From: Bradyrhizobium quebecense
GTDB taxonomy: Bacteria; Pseudomonadota; Alphaproteobacteria; Rhizobiales; Xanthobacteraceae
Assembly: GCF_013373795.3 (NCBI RefSeq)
Contig: NZ_CP088022.1
Span: 1,178,001-1,242,000 of the forward strand
DNA: 64,000 bases
Reading direction: 5' to 3'
Part shown: one piece after another, positions 20,444-27,810 of the stretch
Numbering within the stretch: the first letter of the stretch is position 1
Layout of the letters: every line of letters begins with the position of its first letter
Position numbers and translations under genes: made by a program
Notes under the pieces: generated by a model
Told to the model about the DNA's origin: nothing
Databases searched by the model: none
The model's input: the letters and a program-made list of their open reading frames with translations, nothing else

Positions 20444-21592
20444 TTAGGCACTGGCGATGCGGTTGCGTCCCCTCGCCTTGGCTGCGTAAAGCGCGCCATC
20501 GGCGCGGGCGAGTAACGTATCGGAGTTTTCGTGCGGCTTGAGCGTCGTGACGCCTGCGGAGATCGTCACCTGCATGCCGGGCGAGAATGCGCTCCAGTCG
20601 AGGCCGGCGATAATCGCGCGCAGCCGCTCGAGCGCGCGCATCGCCTGATCCTGCGACAGGTCGGGCAGCACCAGCAGGAATTCCTCGCCGCCGTAACGGC
20701 CGAAGCGATCGATGCTGCGGAGATTGGCGAACATGCCGATGGCAAAGGTACGAAGCGCCTCGTCGCCGATTGGATGGCCGTAAACGTCGTTGATGCGCTT
20801 GAAATGGTCGAGGTCGATCAGCGCCACCGCGCAGGAGCCGCCGTTGCGGGCGCAGCGCGCGATCTCCTCCTCGAGCGTGCGCATGATGCTGCGGCGGTTG
20901 GAGGTGCCGGTCAACTCGTCGAGCTCGGCGAGCTCCTCGATGCGCCGATAGGCCTCCTTCAGCTTCACGCCGCTCTGATACAGCGATTGCTGCATCGAGT
21001 TCGAGAAGATGCCGAGATACATGCAGCGCCCGATCGTCAGCGCGAACACCAGCATGGTGGCGAGGCGGTCGATCCTGGTGCCGGTCGGCATCCCGATCGC
21101 CTTGTCGGTGCCGAGGAACAGCGCGGCGAGGCCCAGCACCATGATGGTCCAGATGATCGCGGTCTGGCGCGCCGAGGTACGCAGCGCACCGAAGCCGAAC
21201 ACCACGAACAGGTTGCAGAGGAACAGCACGCCGACTTCCGGCGCGATGTAGGTGAACACCAGCAGGTTCACCATGTTGACGGCCGATTGCGGCGCGACCA
21301 GGTAGTGGTCGCGGAAGCGCTCGTGAAAGCCGCGCTCCGAAAGCAGCACATAGATGACGACGAGGGAGAGGCCGGTCAGGGCATAGCCCGCCGCCACCGG
21401 GACCGACGTGGTGCCGGCATGGGCGTAGATCAGCAGCACGACGGCATCGAGCACGAAGCAGGCGGCGATCATCGACTGGATCTGGCGGCGCTGCCTGGCT
21501 CGGCGCGTCAGGCGCTCGCGCGTCAGTCTGGGACGGCCGCTTTCCGATGTACCCGCGATCGGGCTGGGAAGTGACGACGCAGCGCTGCCCAT
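20444..21592 (-). CDS. Membrane diguanylate cyclase (GGDEF)
   Basis: A 382-residue c-di-GMP synthase. The first half has about six membrane helices (roughly residues 40-210) as a sensor. A short coiled linker (LKEAYRRIEELAELD) and a GGDEF domain follow. The active-site motif is GGEEF at 301-305, preceded by an allosteric I-site RSID at 292-295 with the correct 5-residue spacing. The enzyme is therefore probably active and feedback-inhibited. There is no EAL domain. ATG 21592 (MGSAASS) is used; upstream frame shows no similarity to known N-termini. It may be co-transcribed with the DUF2336 gene 61 bp downstream. Confidence 0.9.
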   Translation of the reverse strand: MGSAASSLPSPIAGTSESGRPRLTRERLTRRARQRRQIQSMIAACFVLDAVVLLIYAHAGTTSVPVAAGYALTGLSLVVIYVLLSERGFHERFRDHYLVAPQSAVNMVNLLVFTYIAPEVGVLFLCNLFVVFGFGALRTSARQTAIIWTIMVLGLAALFLGTDKAIGMPTGTRIDRLATMLVFALTIGRCMYLGIFSNSMQQSLYQSGVKLKEAYRRIEELAELDELTGTSNRRSIMRTLEEEIARCARNGGSCAVALIDLDHFKRINDVYGHPIGDEALRTFAIGMFANLRSIDRFGRYGGEEFLLVLPDLSQDQAMRALERLRAIIAGLDWSAFSPGMQVTISAGVTTLKPHENSDTLLARADGALYAAKARGRNRIASA

Positions 21593-22010
21593 GGTCTCGC
21601 CATTTCTGAAATCCGGCGAAAATCTAAGTGGGAAAGCCTTTAGGTTTGGTATCTTTTGGAACCGAATCTGCCCCGGTGAAACCCGGTCATCACCCTTGTT
21701 TCGTAAGGGGAATCCGTTCACGGAGGCGGGTCGGAAGCGGTCGGGGCGGGGGCTTGCGGCGGCGCCCGCTTCGCGACAGCGCTGGCTTGCCGGCAAAGCC
21801 TTGGTATGGTCGCGCCGGATGGTGCGAGTCCGCGAGAGTTTTCACTATTATGATACCGCTTACCGAGTCTCCGGCGATTTTTCCTCATTGGGATCGTCGA
21901 CTGTGTCATAGATCACACATGCGGTCAGGACATTGCCGTATTGTGAAGAATCTTGCCTCTCGCGTCGAACCACGCACCACCCCCCTCAGACCAACTTTGC
22001 GAGACGGCCA
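21593..22010. other. 418-bp divergent intergenic region
   Basis: It lies between the divergent diguanylate cyclase and ECF sigma genes. I see no gene in it. It holds a small CCCTT/AAGGG hairpin (21693-21709), a CRP-like inverted repeat (21902-21917) and an alternative in-frame TTG (21933) that could extend the sigma factor by 26 residues. Confidence 0.5.
21902..21917. promoter_or_regulatory. CRP-like inverted repeat TGTGT-N6-TCACA
   Basis: TGTGT at 21902-21906 and TCACA at 21913-21917 are separated by 6 bases, one mismatch from the CRP/FNR-type consensus TGTGA-N6-TCACA. It is about 94 bp upstream of the sigma-factor start. Suggestive only. Confidence 0.25.
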
Positions 22011-22580
22011 TTGAGCGCGACACAGGCGGCTTCAGACGAGGTTCTGATCGCTCGGATCGCTCAAGGCGACCGGCTCGCCATGCAGGTGCTGTACGGACGG
22101 CATCATGTCAGGGTGTACCGCTTCGGGCTTCGGCTCGTGCGGGACGAACAGGTGGCGGAGGACCTCATTAGCGAGGTCTTTCTGGACGTGTGGCGTCAGG
22201 CGGGCAAATTCGAGGGACGATCCGCCGTTTCAACCTGGCTTCTGGCGATTACCCGGTTCAAGGCGTTGTCTTCGCTGCGGCGAAGGAAAGACGCCGAACT
22301 GGACGATGAGGCCGCGAACGCGATCGAGGACACGTCCGACGATCCGGAAACGGTGGTGCAGAAGAAGGACACGGGTGACACGCTGCGTAAGTGCCTGACG
22401 GGACTATCGGCGGAACACCGGGAAATTGTCGATCTTGTCTACTATCACGAGAAATCCGTGGAAGACGTCGCAGAGATCGTCGGGATTCCGGAGAACACCG
22501 TGAAGACGCGCCTGTTCTATGCGCGCAAGAAACTTGCCGAGTTGCTGAAGGCAGCCGGTGTCGAGCGAGGTTGGCCATGA
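22011..22580 (+). CDS. ECF sigma factor of a sigma/anti-sigma/subtilase operon
   Basis: A 189-residue ECF sigma factor. Region 2 starts DEVLIARIAQGDRLAMQVLY, and region 4 has SVEDVAEIVGIPENTVKTRLFYARKKL. TTG 22011 is preferred: GAGACGG lies 6-7 bases upstream and region 2 begins a few residues later, whereas TTG 21933 adds a Pro/Arg-rich, non-family stretch. No ATG is suitable. The stop is coupled to the anti-sigma gene (ATGA). The third gene is a secreted subtilisin-like protease. I infer an envelope- or cell-surface-linked regulon, and ECF operons are usually autoregulated, but no promoter could be assigned with confidence. Confidence 0.83.
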   Translation: MSATQAASDEVLIARIAQGDRLAMQVLYGRHHVRVYRFGLRLVRDEQVAEDLISEVFLDVWRQAGKFEGRSAVSTWLLAITRFKALSSLRRRKDAELDDEAANAIEDTSDDPETVVQKKDTGDTLRKCLTGLSAEHREIVDLVYYHEKSVEDVAEIVGIPENTVKTRLFYARKKLAELLKAAGVERGWP

Positions 22581-23326
22581 TGGCTGCGAGCAACAAGAAG
22601 GTGCAGGGTCAAGATCCTGACGATGTCGAGATGCTGCTGCCCTGGCATGCGGCCGGCACGCTGAACGCGCGTGACGCGCGCCGCGTCGAGGACGCGCTCG
22701 CTTCGGATCCGGAACTGGCCAGGCAGTATGCCGTCATCCGCGAGGAATATGCCGAGACCATCGGCCTCAACGAGAGCCTCGGTGCGCCGTCTGCGCGTGC
22801 CATGCAGAAGCTGTTTGCCGCGATCGATGCCGAGCCGGAGCGCAAGCCGTCGGCGGGCGCGCGCATGTCGGCCTCCGTCTCGGAGTTCTTTTCGAAATTG
22901 TCGCCGCGGACGCTGGCCTGGTCGTCCAGCGTCGGTGCAATCGTTGTGTTGCTACAGGCGGGCGTGATCGGTGCGGTGCTGATGCGCAGCGAGCCGGCCT
23001 CGTTCCAGACCGCCTCGCTTGATGCCGCCGAGCAACGCAGCGCCCCCAGCGCACCGAGCGCGGCCGTCGCACCCAGTGCGCCGATCACCCGCGACCTCGG
23101 TGCCAGCGTGGCGGCCGCGCCGACGCGGCTGTTGGTGCGCTTCACGCCGGATGCCAGGATCGCCGAAATCACATCGCTGCTCGACAATTACCAGGGCGCG
23201 ATCCTCGACGGGAAGGGCGGCATGTTCCGCTTGCAGTTCCGCGCGATGGACAAGGACAGCGTCGCGGCGCTGATTGCCCGTTTGCAGAAAGAGAAGATCG
23301 TCAGCCTCACGGTCGAGACGCCGTAG
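22577..23326 (+). CDS. Membrane-anchored anti-sigma factor with C-terminal propeptide-like domain
   Basis: A 249-residue single-pass membrane protein. The cytoplasmic N-terminus (about 1-110) resembles anti-sigma domains (MLLPWHAAGTLNARDARRVE) but lacks the HxxxCxxC zinc motif. One membrane helix follows at about 113-136, then an Ala/Pro/Ser-rich periplasmic linker to about 180 and a compact alpha/beta domain at 182-249 (RLLVRFTP... to SLTVETP). The strand-helix-strand pattern of this last domain resembles the inhibitor-like propeptide in the adjacent protease (its residues 150-222). ATG 22577 overlaps the sigma-factor stop. It probably sequesters the sigma factor until a periplasmic signal triggers release. 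Confidence 0.75.
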   Translation: MMAASNKKVQGQDPDDVEMLLPWHAAGTLNARDARRVEDALASDPELARQYAVIREEYAETIGLNESLGAPSARAMQKLFAAIDAEPERKPSAGARMSASVSEFFSKLSPRTLAWSSSVGAIVVLLQAGVIGAVLMRSEPASFQTASLDAAEQRSAPSAPSAAVAPSAPITRDLGASVAAAPTRLLVRFTPDARIAEITSLLDNYQGAILDGKGGMFRLQFRAMDKDSVAALIARLQKEKIVSLTVETP

Positions 23327-23368
23327 CCATAACCAGTAGCTGACGGTCTGCGCCGAGTTGAGGTCACC

Positions 23369-25045
23369 ATGACCGCCAACAGCCGGACCAGATCGACGAA
23401 CAGAGCGGCCATTGCGGCCGCGGCGTTGTTGCTGGTCTCTGTTGCCGGCTCGGCCTACGCCCAGAATTTCATGCGATCGCCGATCGGCGGCAGGCCGCAG
23501 TTCTCCATCGGGCCGCGGGTCAATCCCGGCATCGGCAGGGCCGGTGGCAACGCCGGCGGCGGGCTGGACGGCACGGCTGGCCGCGCGCCGCTCCACGGCC
23601 CGGCGACGTCGTGGACCGGCGAGGGACCGCGATCGAGCATGCCGCCACCCCATGTGCGTGACGCCCCCCGTTTCTCTTCCGATTGCGATGACGGCACGCG
23701 CCAATGCTCCGGCCGGCCGGTCGCCGTGAACGGTGGCGGCAAGGGCGCTGCGAGGAAGGGCAGGGCCGGCGGTGGCGGCAGCAGCCGCGCGCAGGACGTG
23801 GCGGCCACGCGAACCGTGCCGAACGAACTCGTGGCGGAGATCGACGGCGCATTGACCGAGACCCAGACCGACGCGCTGGCGCGTCGCCATGGCCTGAGGC
23901 GGATCGCCTCGCAGAACATCCCGCTGCTGGGCGCGACGATCGGCCTGTTCCGCACGGACGGCAATCGCTCCGCCGACGCGGTGGCCCGCGACCTCGCAAG
24001 CGACAGCAGCGTCCGCTCCGTGCAGCCGAACTACCGTTACGCGCTGCAGGACCAGAAGCCGCCAGCGGGCGGCAGTGATCCGGCGCAATACGCCCAGGCG
24101 CAGCTGCGTCTGCCGGAGGCGCACAGGCTGGCGCGCGGGATGAACGTCACCATTGCCGTCATCGACTCCGGCGTTGATGCCGCCCATCCGGAACTGGCCA
24201 ACACGGTCGCGGATACGTTCGATGCGCTCGGTAGCAAGGATGGCCCGCATGCCCACGGCACCGCCGTCGCCGGCGTGATCGCTGCGCGCGTCAGGCTGAC
24301 GGGGAGCGCGCCGGAAGTGCGGATCCTGGCCATCCGTGCCTTTGGTGCGGCCGCCGGCGGCGCCGAGAGCACGTCCTACGTGATCCTCAGGAGCCTCGAT
24401 TACGCGGTGGCGCACGGCGCGCAGATCGTGAACATGAGCTTTGCCGGACCGCAGGACGCACTTGTCGCGCGCGCCGTGGCCGCCGCCGCGGCGAGGGACG
24501 TCGTGCTGGTTGCCGCGGCCGGCAATGCCGGCCCGAAATCGCCGCCGCTGTATCCGGCCGCCAATCCCGACGTGATCGCGGTCGGCGGCATCGATGCCGG
24601 CGAGCGGCTGATGGCTGCCTCGAACCGCGGCAGCTACATCGCGTTGGCAGCGCCGGGCGCCGATCTCCTGGTGCCGGTGCCGGACGGCAAATACCAGCTG
24701 ATGTCGGGCACCTCCTTTTCGGCCGCGTTCGTCAGCGGCATCGCGGCACTGGTGCTGGAGCGCAGTCCGGCATTGAAGCCCGCCGAGGTGCGCAAGGTTC
24801 TGACCGGCACAGCCCGCGATCTCGGAACACCCGGACGTGACGATCTGTTCGGGGCGGGCGAGGCGGACGCGCTTGCCGCGGTGATGGCGGCGACCAGCGC
24901 GCCCGTCGCGGCCACCTTGGACAAACCGTCGCAGCCTGCACATGAGGCGGACGGCAATAACACTTCCGTGAGCCGCGCGTTGAATGAAGCGGCGCCGTCG
25001 ATCGCATCGGACGATTCCGCCGCAAATCACCGCGCCGCACAGTGA
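23369..25045 (+). CDS. Secreted S8 (subtilisin-like) serine protease
   Basis: A 558-residue exported subtilase. It has a signal peptide (about 1-31, ending SAYA) and a Gly/Pro/Arg-rich linker (35-145). An I9/fervidolysin-like propeptide domain lies at about 150-222, and the catalytic domain begins around 240. The triad is complete: D266 in VIDSGVD, H296 in AHGTAVAG, S449 in SGTSFSAAF; an oxyanion-hole Asn is seen in AAAGNAG. The gene begins 42 bp after the anti-sigma gene on the same strand, giving a three-gene operon. The protease could be an effector of the regulon or part of the signal that removes the anti-sigma factor. Confidence 0.88.
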   Translation: MTANSRTRSTNRAAIAAAALLLVSVAGSAYAQNFMRSPIGGRPQFSIGPRVNPGIGRAGGNAGGGLDGTAGRAPLHGPATSWTGEGPRSSMPPPHVRDAPRFSSDCDDGTRQCSGRPVAVNGGGKGAARKGRAGGGGSSRAQDVAATRTVPNELVAEIDGALTETQTDALARRHGLRRIASQNIPLLGATIGLFRTDGNRSADAVARDLASDSSVRSVQPNYRYALQDQKPPAGGSDPAQYAQAQLRLPEAHRLARGMNVTIAVIDSGVDAAHPELANTVADTFDALGSKDGPHAHGTAVAGVIAARVRLTGSAPEVRILAIRAFGAAAGGAESTSYVILRSLDYAVAHGAQIVNMSFAGPQDALVARAVAAAAARDVVLVAAAGNAGPKSPPLYPAANPDVIAVGGIDAGERLMAASNRGSYIALAAPGADLLVPVPDGKYQLMSGTSFSAAFVSGIAALVLERSPALKPAEVRKVLTGTARDLGTPGRDDLFGAGEADALAAVMAATSAPVAATLDKPSQPAHEADGNNTSVSRALNEAAPSIASDDSAANHRAAQ

Positions 25046-25117
25046 TTTTCGGTGCTGGGCGCCTGCAACGGTGCGATGGAACCGGGCGTCGAGAAGGTTA
25101 AAAAAATCGCCGGCGAT

Positions 25118-25148
25118 TTGAACGTCCGCCGCTCTCTCACGACTTATG
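25118..25148 (+). promoter_or_regulatory. Candidate sigma-70 promoter for a small RNA
   Basis: TTGAAC at 25118-25123 and ACTTAT at 25142-25147 are separated by 18 bases, a reasonable housekeeping promoter. Transcription would start near 25153-25156 and run into the terminator at 25225-25264. Confidence 0.3.
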
Positions 25149-25152
25149 TGTG

Positions 25153-25264
25153 TGGGAGCGGTTTATCCCTCCCCGGCTATATCAGGCGCGAGCGCCCATC
25201 CACCCCAAGCGCCCATATGGCTTTGACCCGTCCGGTTGTCCCCCCCGGACGGGTCTTTCATTTT
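25153..25264 (+). ncRNA. Candidate small RNA (about 110 nt)
   Basis: A stretch with its own plausible promoter and an intrinsic terminator but no ORF with RBS. It contains pyrimidine-rich segments (CCCTCCCC near 25167, CACCCCAAG near 25201) that could pair with Shine-Dalgarno sequences. It also contains a direct repeat AGCGCCCAT (25191-25199 and 25208-25216). Alternatively it is only the long 3' leader and terminator of the subtilase operon. No known RNA family is recognised. Confidence 0.33.
25225..25264 (+). terminator. Rho-independent terminator
   Basis: GACCCGTCCGG (25225-25235) pairs perfectly with CCGGACGGGTC (25245-25255) across a 9-base loop and is followed by TTTCATTTT. It ends either the candidate small RNA or the subtilase operon transcript. 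Confidence 0.7.
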
Positions 25265-25588
25265 GGGGGCATCCTTGCATGACGCACTGGACGGACGCGG
25301 TCGCGCTGCATGATTGCGACGGGATGCGCGCGATAGCCGCGGCTGTTTGCTGTGGATCGTTCGGCTGCGCAGCGATCGGCAGCGACGCGCATCGCCACCA
25401 CGCAAGTCGATGACTTGACGATGGTTCGGGCAACAAACTCCGTAGTTGAGCGGACTTCATTCATCGCCCGTCCGCGATTAAGAATTTGGTTAGACTTTAT
25501 TTACCTTTTCCACAGAATATCAGTGTCGCGTCCAGTTGATTCGGTTCCGTTGCGTCTGCGTCCGTTTCTTTCCCTGCGGGCAAGTTGA

Positions 25589-26083
25589 ATGACACATCGG
25601 ACCGACGTGGCCAGAGGCCAGGAGATCGTTGCACGCTGGTGCAACCTTGCCGAGCAAAGGCTGGAGCACCTCAACGAGCTGTTCGAAACCGGACGCTGGC
25701 GCCGCTATCACAGCGAGCAGGCCTTTCTCGAAAACATCAGGGAAGCCCGGGCCGCGGTCGACATCTGGCGCGAATTGCTGACCCGCGAAGCCTCGCTCGA
25801 CAATTCGCCGGTCGATCTGTCCTGGCTCGGCCGCGGCAAGTCGAAGCTGCCGCCGCGCGATCTTTCGTCGGTGCAGCAGCGCCGCTCGGAGACGGCGACA
25901 TTGGCCGAGGCCGCGATGACCGCAGTCGCGGCCGCGATGGAAACGGCCGCCGAGGTCCTCGAGCAGCCGCCCGTTGTGGCCGACGCACCGCCGCTGGAGA
26001 AGCCCCCTCCGGTCATGCCGCCGCCGGTGCTCGATCTCGACACCATCCAGCGGCGCTATCCGCTGCTGCGCAACGCGCTGTAG
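25589..26083 (+). CDS. TIGR03809 family protein
   Basis: A 164-residue soluble, helical protein (Trp/Glu/Arg-rich first half, Pro-rich 125-145, ending RRYPLLRNAL). It matches my memory of TIGR03809, a family restricted to Bradyrhizobium-like bacteria and found next to TIGR03808, which is indeed the convergent neighbour 8 bp away. Function unknown; the constant pairing suggests a shared role. There is no signal peptide, so this partner stays cytoplasmic while TIGR03808 is exported. Confidence 0.78.
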   Translation: MTHRTDVARGQEIVARWCNLAEQRLEHLNELFETGRWRRYHSEQAFLENIREARAAVDIWRELLTREASLDNSPVDLSWLGRGKSKLPPRDLSSVQQRRSETATLAEAAMTAVAAAMETAAEVLEQPPVVADAPPLEKPPPVMPPPVLDLDTIQRRYPLLRNAL

Positions 26084-26091
26084 GCCGAAGG

Positions 26092-27462
26092 TTAGCGCCG
26101 CACCGCGTTCGCGCCGACCACCAGCTGCGCATATTGCTGGGCGCCGCCCACCGACAGGTCGGTGGTAACAGGGCGGGCGTGGTCGAGCCCGACCACCGCG
26201 CCGCGCGGGGTTTCCGAGATCATGTTGTTGTTGATCAGCGCGGTGCCGGCGCCCGGCACCACCGAGACGCCGATCCCGACGAACGCCTTGCGCACGACAT
26301 TGCCCGAAATCGCGACGTCGCGCAGATACTTGCCCCAACCGGCGACGATGCCGAAGGTCGGCGCATTCTCGATCACATTGCCGGTGACGGCGCTGTCGGC
26401 CTCGACATAGATGCCGATGCCGGCCCCGTCGTTTGGGTCGGTACCGATCGGGCGCTTCAGCAGCAGGTTGCGGATGATGTTGCCCTGGACCACCGCGATG
26501 CGGCCGCCTTCGTTGAAATTGCACACGGAGACGCCGATCGCGGCGCCGTCGACGGTGTTGTTGGCGATGACCGCGGCCTCGAACGCGAACTCCGAATAGA
26601 GGGCGACCTCGCGGACATTGCTGACGCTGTTGTCGGTGATGTGGATGTTGGAGGCCGAATTGCCGCGCACCGCCGAGAAGTCGCAATTGCTGATGCGGTT
26701 GCCGCGCACGATCACGTTGCCGGCGCGGAAGGCGTTGATGGCGTTGCCGTACTGCCCGGAGCCGCCGGGACCGGCCTTGATGTCCTCGATGCGGTTGTCG
26801 ACGACGATCGAGCCGTCGTCGCCGATCGCGGTGCGCAGGATCTCGATGCCGTTATCGTTGGTGCCCTTGATGGTGTTGCGCGAGACGATGAGGCCGAGTG
26901 CGTCGAACGACACCAGCGCCGTCGACGCGATGCCGGTGAAGACGTTGTTGCTGACGTCGCCCGACATCTGCTCGAACCAGATGCCGCTGCCGCCACTGTC
27001 GGTGAACTGGCAATCGGTGATGCGGATGTCGCGGCCGGACAGGCAATGGACGAGGCCGCGCCGCGCCGGCAGCGGAACGTTGCCGCCGTCGAAGGTAAGG
27101 CCCATCAGGACGATGCCGCCGGCGCCTTCGCCTTCCAGCAGCGAGGCGCCGCCGTTGAACGCGAGCCGGCTGGCGCCGCGCACGCCGATCAGCTGGCTGC
27201 CGGGCGCAAGCCGCAACAGGCCGGTGCGATAGACGCCGGGCGGGAACGCCAGCGGCACCTGCGCGCGCGCGGCGTCATCGATCGCGCGCTGCAAATTGCG
27301 GGTCTGGTCGTCGGGGCTGCCGGGACGGACGCCATATTGCGTGACGTCGCGGCCGAGCGAGCCGGCCGACTGCGCGGCGCGCGCCGCGTCCGGCGACATT
27401 GCAAGCGCGCCGGCGACGCCGGCGGCGGAGGCTCCGATCAGATGGCGGCGGTTGACATCCAT
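26092..27462 (-). CDS. TIGR03808 family Tat-exported parallel beta-helix protein
   Basis: A 456-residue protein with a twin-arginine leader (MDVNRRHLIGASAAG, cleavage near ARA) and a long series of right-handed parallel beta-helix coils. The coils are recognisable by repeated V-x-x-N-x-I/V and G-I-x-V-x patterns (pectate-lyase-like fold, about residues 60-440). This matches TIGR03808, a Tat-translocated repetitive protein of unknown function. The start at 27462 is set by the RR motif; the longer open frame to 27615 has no leader. Probably periplasmic, possibly carbohydrate-binding. The gene is convergent with its partner family TIGR03809. Confidence 0.83.
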   Translation of the reverse strand: MDVNRRHLIGASAAGVAGALAMSPDAARAAQSAGSLGRDVTQYGVRPGSPDDQTRNLQRAIDDAARAQVPLAFPPGVYRTGLLRLAPGSQLIGVRGASRLAFNGGASLLEGEGAGGIVLMGLTFDGGNVPLPARRGLVHCLSGRDIRITDCQFTDSGGSGIWFEQMSGDVSNNVFTGIASTALVSFDALGLIVSRNTIKGTNDNGIEILRTAIGDDGSIVVDNRIEDIKAGPGGSGQYGNAINAFRAGNVIVRGNRISNCDFSAVRGNSASNIHITDNSVSNVREVALYSEFAFEAAVIANNTVDGAAIGVSVCNFNEGGRIAVVQGNIIRNLLLKRPIGTDPNDGAGIGIYVEADSAVTGNVIENAPTFGIVAGWGKYLRDVAISGNVVRKAFVGIGVSVVPGAGTALINNNMISETPRGAVVGLDHARPVTTDLSVGGAQQYAQLVVGANAVRR

Positions 27463-27810
27463 GGGCACAGCCCTCGCAAACATTCGCGAGCGGTGACGTT
27501 CGCGCCCGAGTGGTAGCGCGAAATGCGGCGCGGCATGGTGAACACGCCGACGCAGCCGGGCGATTGTTGGCGGTAGGGTTAACCCCCGGTGCAGCCTGTT
27601 CACGTTGTCAAACAACGATCTCGCGGCGTCATCACCGGCGAAAGCGGGTGATCCAGTATTCCAGAGGCCGCAGTCAAGGCGCGGATTAATAGCATTTCCT
27701 CCAAAGCAGACCTGCGTCGTGTGCTAATGTTTCTTATTTCGTATTTGCAATTGCCACGAAAAGCTCTTCGATCGTCTAAGCTTCAACACGTCGCGGTACT
27801 GGAGTTGGAT
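27463..27810. other. 348-bp divergent intergenic region
   Basis: It lies between the TIGR03808 gene and the cyclase fusion gene. It contains GGGTTAACCCCC at about 27577 and the repeat at 27629-27672. Otherwise I see no gene. Confidence 0.5.
27629..27672. repeat. Dispersed repeat ATCACC...GGTGATCCAGTATTCCAGAG
   Basis: A hairpin (ATCACC at 27631-27636 and GGTGAT at 27647-27652, with a GGCGAAAGC-type loop) is followed by CCAGTATTCCAGAG. I remember this combination as a recurring intergenic repeat in Bradyrhizobium. It occurs only once here. Confidence 0.5.

Larger units (their letters stand above)
25046..25588. other. 543-bp intergenic region between subtilase and TIGR03809 gene
   Basis: No convincing protein gene is present. 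The first part carries a candidate small RNA with terminator (25153-25264). The remainder (25265-25588) holds low-complexity AT-richer sequence just before the TIGR03809 gene (GGTTAGACTTTATTTACC), probably its promoter. Confidence 0.5.

Noticed and set aside
21658..21663. GGAACC as a -35 of an EcfG (general stress) promoter
   Set aside because: No CGTT-type -10 lies 16-17 bases downstream on the plus strand.
25585..27516. A 643-codon open frame on the plus strand
   Set aside because: It lies opposite the TIGR03808 gene and over the TIGR03809 gene; the product is Asp/Arg/Ala-rich without family motifs, typical antisense openness in GC-rich DNA.
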